A stretch of 64,000 bases of DNA from Labyrinthula sp. Ha (lineage: Eukaryota > Sar > Bigyra > Labyrinthulida > Labyrinthulaceae). Positions 1 through 9,166 of this stretch are shown piece by piece. The number at the start of each line of letters is the position of its first letter. Position 1 is the stretch's first letter. The notes beneath the pieces were generated by a model that made no database searches, had not been told where the DNA came from, and saw nothing but the letters and a program-made list of their open reading frames with translations. The position numbers and the translations under genes were made by a program. The stretch covers positions 930,001-994,000 of the forward strand of contig JAALGZ010000001.1 in assembly GCA_015227615.1 (NCBI GenBank), in the 5' to 3' direction.

Positions 1-3000
1 ATTTGAGAGCTCTTTCTGTCACTCGTTCTTTATCCAAGAGTATTAATGTCCTGATCACCAGTTGGAATCTCTTTGACTTAGTGTTTCTCACAAATACACT
101 TGAGGAACAGAATTATTCTTACCTAGCTTACAGCTTAGAGAGCTAACAATGAGAAGGTTCAATGGGCTATAGTCCTTGACTTCATTTTTCTCTTTGCGAG
201 TGACTTAAGGAGCTCAGATGGTGGGTAGCGCTTAAATGCAGATTTATTCCTTGAAATCAACTAGAAATTTGCCCAATCCAGAAAACCCATTCAACATATG
301 TATGCGAAAAGAAAAGAAAAAGTATTCAAGCTTTGATCACAAGTCCCAAGAAACGAGCTATTCTCCTAGAAACAAGGTTTAATTACTCTCCACTTAACCT
401 GTCTGTGCAAGTAAATGGCCAGCATAAAGGCAAGAAATCGTCAGTGGATCAGCGTAGGGACTTGGGTTACGTATTAATCAGGAGGTAACTACCAGTGCCT
501 AAGGTGGCTACGACTTTTATCATAAAGAGCTCTTTATCTACGAAGAGCCCTACAACAGAAACGAACAAAATTATAGCCCCTAAACCTGCCTCGTATTGAA
601 GTAATTAAAACTGAAAAGGGTTTTCGTATAAAATGGGGTGAACTTGTAAGCATCTCCAAGCGGTAATCTTGGAGGCTCTAAAATATGCTTTTATGCCTTC
701 AAGGTGGACTACATTCGGTTTAATTCACTTTGTTATACGCTGGTTCTGAAACTAGTGTCCTGTAACTTTCTACTAGTATAGCTAGGGAATTGAATACTAT
801 TATTCCTAAATTTAGTAACTAATGTACTTGTTAGAAAAAAGCGCTTTTATGATTCTGACTACTGGGCCTAGCAGCAGTTAAGATGTCTATTCTTCCAAGC
901 ACGGGCTCGATTACCTCTATCTCTAAGTTGATTGTGGGAACATATAACGCATCTAGTAAACAATTAAGCATGAAGTGCCACCATCGTACCTTGAGCGTAC
1001 GCATCGTAGCAGGTGATTCGGATTTTGTTCTTCCCAATATCAGAGGTTACCACCATGTTCTCAATATACAGTGTCAGCATACAAACTTCAATCGTGTGTG
1101 ACTTTACTTCCGTCACTACTTGCCTGTCACTACTAGCTGATGTTGATTGTGGACAAACGAAACAATGACAAAATGAATTGCGGTGTCGAACTATTTCTTG
1201 TAATAGAGATTGAACATCTAAGAGTAGAAAAATACTGAGCCTAGCCATGATGTATACCTTAACTCGGTTAGCACGATTTCAGTAAATTCAAGCTCTTTGG
1301 TTGTCAGCATAAGAGTTGTTTACTCCAATTATAGGTGTTTTGTAAACCTCTCATGGATTCCGCTTCTGATTGACTGCGTATTTTGGTTCATTAGTTTCAA
1401 TCGAAACTTCAGTCGCTAACTTTTAACTCGTGCCTCTTTCCCAATGTAAGTATTTGTATTTCTGCTACAACTCAAATCAACAATTTCAGACATTTCAGCT
1501 AAGTCTTAAGCTTAATGTAGCTAGGGGTGAAAACTCAGAAAAACTTCTCCTTGAGGAATTGAAGATCCTGAAACTGAAGCTCAATTGAAGCAAATTTCGA
1601 AAATTCTTATTATCCTCAAAATCCAGTAATGAACCTCAAATCCTCAATGAGGCACGCCTGGATGACTCCAAAGTTTCCCATTCAGTTTTTCAAAAGTCCT
1701 CAATCAAAAATTCTCATGAATCACAAGAATTTCCCTAATGAGCTCCTCAGAATTCACTGAATAGAATTCAGTGAACTCTTTACTGAGAAGACTCAATGAT
1801 TTTCTTGTTCCTCAGTCGGCATGACATAGAAATGCACGCAGGCCCGCTTAATCCCCACAGAAAACTCCTCAAAATTCTAAAAAGCACTCAATGAGGATTC
1901 ATTCTGCCATTCTAAATGTGATTTACTAAAGAATTAGCTCCTACTGAATTATTGATTTGCGATTTCTATTCTTTTGCTCTTAAGGTTGCCGATTCAAAAC
2001 GAATTGGCAACACCATATATTATAACATCATTTACTTCACATATAGGCCTTTAGTTAAGCATATTTGTATAAATGACAGTAGATATTTTCACTAATTTGT
2101 AAGGATAATCCGCAATTGAGCAGGGTGTCATAACAAATCTAGATGAAATTTCTAGTTCATCTCTGTACATGATTGGTTTATCTCATCCCTGACTTCGGCA
2201 AAAAGCATAGCTTAATTCATGTGGTAAAATTTTTAGTACTGAAAACATTGTATTGTGACTTCAACATACCCATTTTTTTGCTTATGAGGCTAAGGCAATG
2301 TCCCAAGTTTCATATATTTACTTTCGGGTAATAGAATGAATTTCATTAGTAATTTAATTGGTCTTTCATTATGTAAAATTCTTTTTACGAATAGCTTAAA
2401 GCGCTTTATATAGCTTCATGAGCCAACCCAAAACCGAATCTCAGTTTCATTATTTTGTTGCTTGGTTCTTAATAGTTGCGATTAGACTTTTCTCAAATTC
2501 AATGGGGTTTCAGGCAACAAATATTGATAAACATTTTCTCAAACATGATAAATACCATCTTGAATGGTAAAGTTAAAAGATAGATAACCAAAAAATACTG
2601 AACTCAGACATATGTAAGGAACATATTAAACTGTGAGTTGTAAGTTAAGCAACTAAATTCCTAAAACTTACAAATATTTCAGTACCCCCGTTCTTGCAAC
2701 ATGAATTTGTGGTTTTCGAGTTTGAAATTATAATATAGTTAATTCTCGCTTTAAATACCAATGACTCCGGTAACTAATATATTTCGCCTTTGCTTTATCC
2801 CCATGTTTATTATACGACCCGAGGCTTCATTTTTTCATAATGACCAAACGGCCACTTACACATTTGGTCTCCGAGGCTTAGACATTAGTTATATTAGAGT
2901 TTCAAATCTCAATTTATTTTTTAATTCTGCAGACATAGTTCATCTAAAGTATCTCTTACCGGTCCTGTTGCAAACTGGAATTATCAGACACAAATTAAAG

Positions 3001-4823
3001 AAGTTTGTAGAGAGATTTTTACATCAAGCTTATAGCCAATGCTCTATCAAGTAAAGTACTAACGCTTAGTTTAGTTTTCACATAATACAAAGCTCTAAAG
3101 TTAGTCCTTCATAAAGTAGCGTTAACGCCGCTTATTCAGTTTTCGTTGTTTATGATGAGTACAGCCTGAAGCGCTTCATGAAAATTTAGATGAAACATAT
3201 GAGCATTGAAATGGCAGTATGATGTGCCTGAGTTATTAATTACTTTCTTAAACGCTAGTTGTAACCAACTAATAGGAAAACATACTGTTCTAAGCTAGTG
3301 ATCGTTATAGGAAACCCTAACTTTTGAATGGGATGATAGTTTCCGACTAAACCTTATAAAATCAAGAACATTCTTAGCATATGTATCTCGTTCAATGTGA
3401 GAAGGTAGATTCAACTAAAAGAATTCATATTTCAAATTAATTTCAATACTGGAAAAAAATGTAGACATCTTTCAACTCTTGCAGCGGTTCCCATTTTAGT
3501 TATCTGTGTTGGTGGAGTAAAGGCTTAGCAAAGTGAAAAAGAGCTTGGTTGAAACATATTTTCCTGTTTCTTCCACTTTCATCAGGTTCAGCCATATATA
3601 GTGCTAGGTACGAAGCATATCACGAAATATTAAGAAAATTTAAAACTTATATACAGACAATAAAAGATTCCAAAGATATCTCATTAGAATTAGTAAATAA
3701 CAAGAAGTTCAACCTGTACGTTTCTGAGAACAATATTGCAGTTGTAATGTTAGGAATTTCTTAAGAGTTGCGAATCATATAGAAAGTGGATAAGTCGGGT
3801 ACAGTCTGGTAAAAAGCAGTGTCATATCCCGTAATATGACTTTACTCTAGTTTGCTCCTAAAGATTTCTGCGGAACAAGATTTTCAAAATTTATTATCAG
3901 GAAAACATTAGCTTCTCAGTTAAGTGCAACCTATACCATCCTTTGAACTACCACCAAATGATTTATTAAAGATGAGGTAGTTCTAAAGAAGCAATCCTTA
4001 CCTGTGCTTTGAAGTCTTCACTAGTCTATAACTCTCTTCAAGGAAAGTAAGAGTCTGAGCTGTGTTTCTGCCACGACTTCACAAATATATTCTTATTGTA
4101 ATCAGTCAAGTCAGTGAGACAGAATTACTCTTATACAGTTAATTCATTTTTCAACCTTGCTTCTTGTTGACGAAGCATTTCGTTGAACTACATAATACAT
4201 TATAACTTTAATAATTATATTGCGTTGTTTTGTACATACTATATCGTTAGTTATGATTGTACTTCGTGGGAATTTTTGAAGTAAGTCTATGAAATGTATC
4301 TAACAGCTTCTTGTAAATTCCTCCACTATTTCTAGAGTAGATACTTCAGAGATTTTACAAGAAATATATTTTGTAGGCTAGCATCATTTAAAAAGGATTT
4401 TTTTTCTAGTTGGGTCTTTTAGTCTTAGAGGTAGTTCTATGAAACCAATTTAAGCTTACTCAGCCAACGAAACTTCTCGTGCGAAAACTTAGAACTTTAA
4501 CAGGAGCGCGTTTGCGCCTGGAACACTCTAAGCCATATATAATTCTTATTATAAACAATGTTATTTAGTTTGTGCTTTGTGTTCTGCATTTTAAACTTAT
4601 TTTTTACTTCAGCTCCCGACTCCTTTGTTAAATTCTCGTTGTAGGCTCTTAGAACTTCACTTGCACCTAGCGAAAAGCCAATGCCTCTGAGAAATGACTC
4701 AAAACTTTAAGCAAAGTAACTGAAAATATTAATAATAGCTCCGCTAGTTTTGAACCCGATCATCCTTTCGCTCCCCTTTCTCAAATATACTTACCTAAAT
4801 AATAAGCTACACTGCGTCAAACA
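1..4823. other. Gene-free AT-rich stretch
   Basis: No open frame here encodes a protein I recognise. The longest frames (60-97 codons, for example 831-1248 and 2761-3054) have no family motifs and look like chance openings in AT-rich DNA. The only structured part is the TCCTCA-rich segment near 1.5-1.9 kb, listed separately. Confidence 0.6.
1540..1900. repeat. TCCTCA-rich degenerate repeat with hairpin
   Basis: The motif TCCTCA occurs six times (TCCTCAAAAT, ATCCTCAATG, GTCCTCAATC, CTCCTCAGAA, TTCCTCAGTC, CTCCTCAAAA), with further ACTCAATGAGG and CCTTGAGG variants, in an irregular array. It contains a perfect 10-bp inverted repeat, TTCACTGAAT at 1753-1762 and ATTCAGTGAA at 1766-1775, with a 3-nt loop. 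It could be a decayed minisatellite or the remains of a small mobile element. Confidence 0.45.
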
Positions 4824-4904
4824 CGACAACAGCAGGATTCGAACCTGCGCGTCTAACGACAAGAGTTTTCTAAACTCTCCCCTTAACCACTCGGGCATTT
4901 TGCC
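4824..4904 (-). tRNA. tRNA-Ser (anticodon AGA)
   Basis: The reverse strand folds as a class II tRNA of 81 nt. The D arm contains GCCCGAGTGGTTAAGGGG (box A). The anticodon arm has stem AGAGT/ACTCT and loop TTAGAAA, giving anticodon AGA, which reads serine TCT. A long variable arm follows, then T arm CAGGTTCGAATCCTG (box B). The long variable arm fits tRNA-Ser. The acceptor stem GGCAAAA/TGTTGTC has one G-T wobble and one A-G mismatch at pair 6-67. No T4 run follows in the first 25 nt. It is probably a real tRNA gene, but could be a slightly decayed copy. Confidence 0.75.
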
Positions 4905-5214
4905 TAATAATCAAACAAGACCAAGATTAAATTAGAGATTAGCTTAACAGTTTCACGCTACAATATTCTAACCGTTTTAATGAAAAATGTTGAACAAGAA
5001 TATAAAACTACGACAAACGATTTAGATGTGGTATTTCTGTAAGTGTGTTTAAATATAGACGAAACTAAGGAAATTTATCCCAAGTTGTAAATTATGGGGA
5101 AAGCCAGATGTTAAGCTTACGCGCTTAGGTCGCAAGGCGTTATATTATTGTTTTGAGGCCGCGAAGGAAGCTAAAACGATTGTAGGCAAGGAAAAAACCT
5201 TAAACTTTGAGGAC

Positions 5215-7356
5215 GTGAAAAATTACTTTTTTAAAACCGCTGATGATGTGAGGGACATTACTTTTGAGAAGGAAAACTTTGTTCTGCTTTGTAATAACTA
5301 CTCCAAGTCAAATAATGAAAGTAAGAGAGACCACATATCATTCTATGACTTTGCCAGTTTGTATACGGTAACTTATATAGAAAAAGGACGATCATTGGGC
5401 GACAAAAACTTGTTGGGTGACTTAAGTTGCTTCGGAATTCATAGTTTAAAAGATCTGAAGAGAATTCTTGACAGGCCTAGAGAGGCGAAAACAGAACTTC
5501 CGAAGCGAAAAATTGACATGATAGATCTTTCTGCACCTCATGAGAAAAGTTTTTTGAAGAGAAAGAGAAATGATTTTTCTGCTGGAAAAGAAATTCCGTA
5601 TCCCTGGAACTCGGTCAACAAAATTGAGTTCTTCAAGAGCCCAACAAGAGTACAATGTAGAGATATTTTTAAGGATTGGGAGAGTTTGCATATAAAATCA
5701 AACATTTTGCTTTCAGTATCGAAAAACGTATCAGTTCAAACAAAGGGCAAAACAAGTGTTAACAGTTTTGGTGAGGATGCAACTCAACTTAATCCTGTGG
5801 ATGTTTTAAAGCAGTTCGGCGAGTACCAGGATCTGCAGGCTGCTTTAAGAGAAACTCTTGGCGTTTATGTTAAAGCCAGATCCAACTCTAATCTCTCAGA
5901 AGTCTTTTACCCACCCTCTTCGGACTATTCTGTTACTTTTACTAACCTGAACAAGCAAGAGTCTGGAAAAAGAGGCTCGAATTGTATTGTGCTCGTAGGC
6001 GCAAGAAGTGAGTACTTGGGTGATTTTGTTCATACGGCGGTAGGAGATATATCAGCTGTAATAGCAAATGGAAACATTAAAGTTCTAGAGTTTAATGCTG
6101 GCATGAACTTGGCCGATCCTGCCCACCTTAAAACGTTCAAGAATGCTTCAGAAAATCTTGGAATGCGTGCTGGTTCTCTGGGAAGAAGTGTCCTACTAGT
6201 CTGTGATGCTGACATGCTAATGGAAGAAGATCTTTTTGTTCCAAAAATTCTATCAATTGCTAGAGAATCAACATCACCTGTAGTGTTTATTGTTGAAAAG
6301 CAAGCAGATTGGATCTTTGACAAACTTCCAAAAGCTAGGATCATTTGCATTAGTACGCCATCAGAAGAAAGAATTGAGAAGTTTGCATGTTTGGATAAAG
6401 AGCTCTGTGCATCAATGAACTACAAACTAGGGATGATTGCTGCTACAAGGAACTTTTGGGGAAACGGAAACACTCCTGTAGAAACAGTGAATAATCTTTC
6501 TTTACTCAAAACCGAAGATATGCATATATGTCTTGCTACTTTTTCGCAGTCGCAGAAGTACCAGGACTCCCTTTTGATCGATGAAACAACACTACGCTAT
6601 ACTCCAGGAGAATGTATACGGAACTTCCAAAACTTTCGAATCTACATCAATGAAGCTGAGGTTCCTCACAGCCGAATAAAACAGGTTGGAGACGCATACG
6701 AAGTCGATTTGGGTTCGCGTTCTAGTACGACAGAGAAACCCGATTTGGAGGACGAAAAGGAGTGGGAGTTTGCATCCTGTAGCAAAATGTCGAAAGCAGG
6801 AGAATGGATCTTAGCAAGAATATCATTCCAAAGCATTCAGCATAGAGATATAAAGGAATATCTTTGGCTTGATCAGCCACTAGAGAAAGATGTATTTTAT
6901 GAGATAGATACTAATTACGCCAGTTTCTTTGCCTCGGAAACTGATATTTACTTCGAAAATTTAGAAGCTGTTGGAGAAGTTTGCTCAAATAATGAAATCT
7001 CCTCTTTTGAGTCCTCCATCACAAAGAACAGGGAAGTTGGAAATGTGCATACTTTCTCAACATGGAAGAAGAAGACTCGGCAAATAGCCCTTGAACGAAT
7101 TTATCAAAATATTCTATGTGAAGCTAAAGGATCAAACCTGATAGGTGAGCAGCCGAAACTAGAGTCGACAAACTCATTAAATTATATTTCCTATCTAAGA
7201 GCCATTGCTGTCCACCACAAGAATAGTTCGTCAGAATCATATTTGGATCAAAGAAGAAGATCAACAAGAACAAGTAGACGGCAAAGGCGAACGTACTTTC
7301 AATCTCAAAACTTTCCTTTACTTGATACCTATTTCCAAGAATTATTTAAATTCTAA
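5215..7356 (+). CDS. ATAD5/Elg1-like AAA+ protein, Walker A degenerate
   Basis: About 713 residues from the GTG at 5215. The frame stays open upstream to 5059 without an ATG, and the first in-frame ATG is at 5518, so the true start probably lies in a spliced 5' exon. One option is a tiny exon ATGTG at 5026-5030 joined to 5070, but this is weak. ATAD5/Elg1 unloads PCNA as part of an RFC-like complex. The match rests on the order of motifs: a Walker A position (VGARSEYLGD, 261-270), then LEFNAG (291-296) where the family has EVNA, a Walker B-like LLVCDADM (327-334), and a basic C-terminal tail (YLRAIA, then RRSTRTSRRQRR) like that of Elg1 proteins. The GxxGxGKT lysine is absent and DEVD is DADM, so ATPase activity is doubtful. 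Rad17 is the alternative. It converges on the next gene and their stops share CTAA. Confidence 0.5.
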   Translation: MKNYFFKTADDVRDITFEKENFVLLCNNYSKSNNESKRDHISFYDFASLYTVTYIEKGRSLGDKNLLGDLSCFGIHSLKDLKRILDRPREAKTELPKRKIDMIDLSAPHEKSFLKRKRNDFSAGKEIPYPWNSVNKIEFFKSPTRVQCRDIFKDWESLHIKSNILLSVSKNVSVQTKGKTSVNSFGEDATQLNPVDVLKQFGEYQDLQAALRETLGVYVKARSNSNLSEVFYPPSSDYSVTFTNLNKQESGKRGSNCIVLVGARSEYLGDFVHTAVGDISAVIANGNIKVLEFNAGMNLADPAHLKTFKNASENLGMRAGSLGRSVLLVCDADMLMEEDLFVPKILSIARESTSPVVFIVEKQADWIFDKLPKARIICISTPSEERIEKFACLDKELCASMNYKLGMIAATRNFWGNGNTPVETVNNLSLLKTEDMHICLATFSQSQKYQDSLLIDETTLRYTPGECIRNFQNFRIYINEAEVPHSRIKQVGDAYEVDLGSRSSTTEKPDLEDEKEWEFASCSKMSKAGEWILARISFQSIQHRDIKEYLWLDQPLEKDVFYEIDTNYASFFASETDIYFENLEAVGEVCSNNEISSFESSITKNREVGNVHTFSTWKKKTRQIALERIYQNILCEAKGSNLIGEQPKLESTNSLNYISYLRAIAVHHKNSSSESYLDQRRRSTRTSRRQRRTYFQSQNFPLLDTYFQELFKF

Positions 7357-8072
7357 CCTTGGATAGCGTCCTGCAGCTTTTGGGTCGGACTTCCTATTTC
7401 AATATCTTGGGGTTCCTGATGCGTTACCACTTGTCGCTCTTTTACGGGTTTATGATCTTCGATTAAAAAATCTCCCCACTTTCGCCTCATTCTGTTCCAA
7501 AAGAACAGCATTAAGAATATTATAACTGTAATTATGCTACAAGCAGTTTTGTAGTGGATATATTTGACCCAGCTGGCAACTACGAGATTCAGCAGAAAAA
7601 GTGGAACGCCTAGTGTAAAATAATTGAACGCATTTCTCCATTCCTCCTCACATCTTAGTGCCCAGAACTCTTCGAAAGTCATCTTTTGAAGATGAGTTTT
7701 TCTAATGTCAAATGCACGAAGTATAGCTACAAGCATCAATGTGCACAGAACAAATGAAAGAGTCATCAAACACACCGTAAGAGCCGAGGTGATCCCTAAA
7801 GCAATGAGCAAGAACTCTGGTGTATCATCAGGAACAGAGACTTCAATAAACACCACAACTACAAACCCAGCAATAAGTGCAGCCAAACTAAAAACAGTTA
7901 AAGAAAAGACAAGACACTTGGAAATGGAACGAAGTTGTTCAGCTTTTTCATCAATATCTCTTCTGGTATTTTCCAAAATTCGTTGTTTTAAGTCTTCTTG
8001 TCTCCATTTTTGTGCTTGAGAGACGTCTACAATAGAAAGTCCTGCAGAAACCATATTTATCAAAGTTGACAT
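7353..8072 (-). CDS. Orai-like calcium-release-activated channel subunit
   Basis: A 239-residue protein with four membrane segments at about 53-76, 87-118, 151-168 and 176-192. Orai proteins form the plasma-membrane CRAC calcium channel, and the first segment lines the pore. Segment 1 ends GFVVVVFIEVSV, which lines up with GFAMVAMVEVQL of animal Orai. Glu77 falls on the selectivity-filter glutamate (E106 in human Orai1). FLLIALGITSALTV matches LLIAFSACTTVLVA in segment 2, and WRNAFNYF followed by LVVASWVKYI matches the WAFS and LLCWVKFL blocks of segment 3. A basic amphipathic stretch (RRDIDEKAEQLRSISK) precedes segment 1, as in Orai. It is shorter than human Orai1 (301 residues), mainly in the 3-4 loop. 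It lies 92 nt downstream of the reductase gene on the same strand. Similarity was judged by eye. Confidence 0.65.
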   Translation of the reverse strand: MSTLINMVSAGLSIVDVSQAQKWRQEDLKQRILENTRRDIDEKAEQLRSISKCLVFSLTVFSLAALIAGFVVVVFIEVSVPDDTPEFLLIALGITSALTVCLMTLSFVLCTLMLVAILRAFDIRKTHLQKMTFEEFWALRCEEEWRNAFNYFTLGVPLFLLNLVVASWVKYIHYKTACSIITVIIFLMLFFWNRMRRKWGDFLIEDHKPVKERQVVTHQEPQDIEIGSPTQKLQDAIQG

Positions 8073-8164
8073 ATTTTCTTAATGACGTGGCAATAATAAA
8101 TACAATAGTATATACACAACTCTATATTTCTTAAAGAAATAAGTTCAAACCAAAGATAACTAAA

Positions 8165-9166
8165 CTAGTTTGAGTAAATTAAACGAACGGATTTAGCTAA
8201 ACTCATAATAGGTTTGAACTCTGGGAATGTATTGAAAAAAAGGGTTTGGTCAAAACTTTGGGCTACAAGACCCATCCTGTATAGATCCACGTCTGTATAA
8301 CTATTAGGATCCCATTTAAATCTAAACCACAGATCTACAACCATGGAAACAAAATCATACCCGAAACTAACTATTGGCTTCCCTGTAACTTCTTGAACGA
8401 TATTTATCTTTTCTGTTTCTGTCAAGGGTTCCCCAGTGTAGTAATAAAACCTCCCAAACCCTCTTGTACCAGAGTTGTAAATTACCCAAAGTGCTTCCGC
8501 AATATTTCCCGCATAGTTTGAATCTATAGGTGCTGGTGCTGGATCTATCTTGAACAAAATAGGCCAACGCATGTAATCATAAGGATCTCCTTTACCTCCT
8601 ATGACTCCACCAATTCTCAAACTTAGTACCTGGAAATTCTCAGTAGCTGCGTTTAGAAGGTAATCTTCTGCAAAACGCTTTGACACATCATAAGGAGCTT
8701 CATAATCTGTATAAAATGGTTTTGGGTCGGATTCTTTCGCATTAGAGTGTTCAAAGTAATGTCCTGCAGCAGCGATTGATGAGACGTAAATGAATCGTAC
8801 TGCTTCATTTTGCTCTATTGAAAACTCTTTGTATGCATTGATAAGTTGTATCATAGATAAAAGATTAACTTCTATGTATATTTTATAGTGAGTATTCAAC
8901 AGAGGTGGTTTAACAGATGTAATCAAAGTTTTTGGTTTGTAGAAATCTAATACTTTTTGAATGAGTCGAGCATCTCTAAAATCACCTCGAACTGTAAGAG
9001 TGCATTCCTTGCAAACTGATCTTGAATAACTTATCAAACAAATATCTTTTGTATGCGAGTTAAAATTTTCGACCACATATTTGCCTAGCATCGAAGTTGC
9101 GCCAAAGATGAGGACGGTTTCTTTGTTCTCAGGACAAGGATCAAAGTTATTTAAAGAAGATGGCAT
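8165..9166 (-). CDS. Extended SDR, 3beta-HSD/sterol dehydrogenase-like
   Basis: A 333-residue NAD(P)-dependent extended short-chain dehydrogenase. The N-terminal Rossmann motif GATSMLG is at 22-28. Ser129-Ser130 (RFIYVSSIAAAG) and the catalytic YDVSK (Tyr159, Lys163) are present. The order YVSS, YxxxK, LRIGGVIG and the 3beta-HSD-like ending suggest a 3beta-hydroxysteroid or sterol-4alpha-carboxylate 3-dehydrogenase type of enzyme, acting on a sterol or a related alcohol. The substrate cannot be read from sequence, and dihydroflavonol-reductase-like enzymes are an alternative. A C-terminal hydrophobic stretch near VSMVVDLWFRFKW could anchor it to a membrane. The ATG gives a full-length protein with no intron needed. 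The Orai-like gene follows on the same strand. Confidence 0.75.
   Translation of the reverse strand: MPSSLNNFDPCPENKETVLIFGATSMLGKYVVENFNSHTKDICLISYSRSVCKECTLTVRGDFRDARLIQKVLDFYKPKTLITSVKPPLLNTHYKIYIEVNLLSMIQLINAYKEFSIEQNEAVRFIYVSSIAAAGHYFEHSNAKESDPKPFYTDYEAPYDVSKRFAEDYLLNAATENFQVLSLRIGGVIGGKGDPYDYMRWPILFKIDPAPAPIDSNYAGNIAEALWVIYNSGTRGFGRFYYYTGEPLTETEKINIVQEVTGKPIVSFGYDFVSMVVDLWFRFKWDPNSYTDVDLYRMGLVAQSFDQTLFFNTFPEFKPIMSLAKSVRLIYSN

Noticed and set aside
831-1248. Three overlapping frames that looked like parts of one protein
   Set aside because: No family signature in any frame, and no splice sites that join them sensibly.
5087-5115. 29-nt GTAAAT...TTAAG segment upstream of the ATAD5-like frame, matching the intron size class
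   Set aside because: Splicing it leads to an in-frame stop just upstream in every joining I tried, so it does not supply a start.
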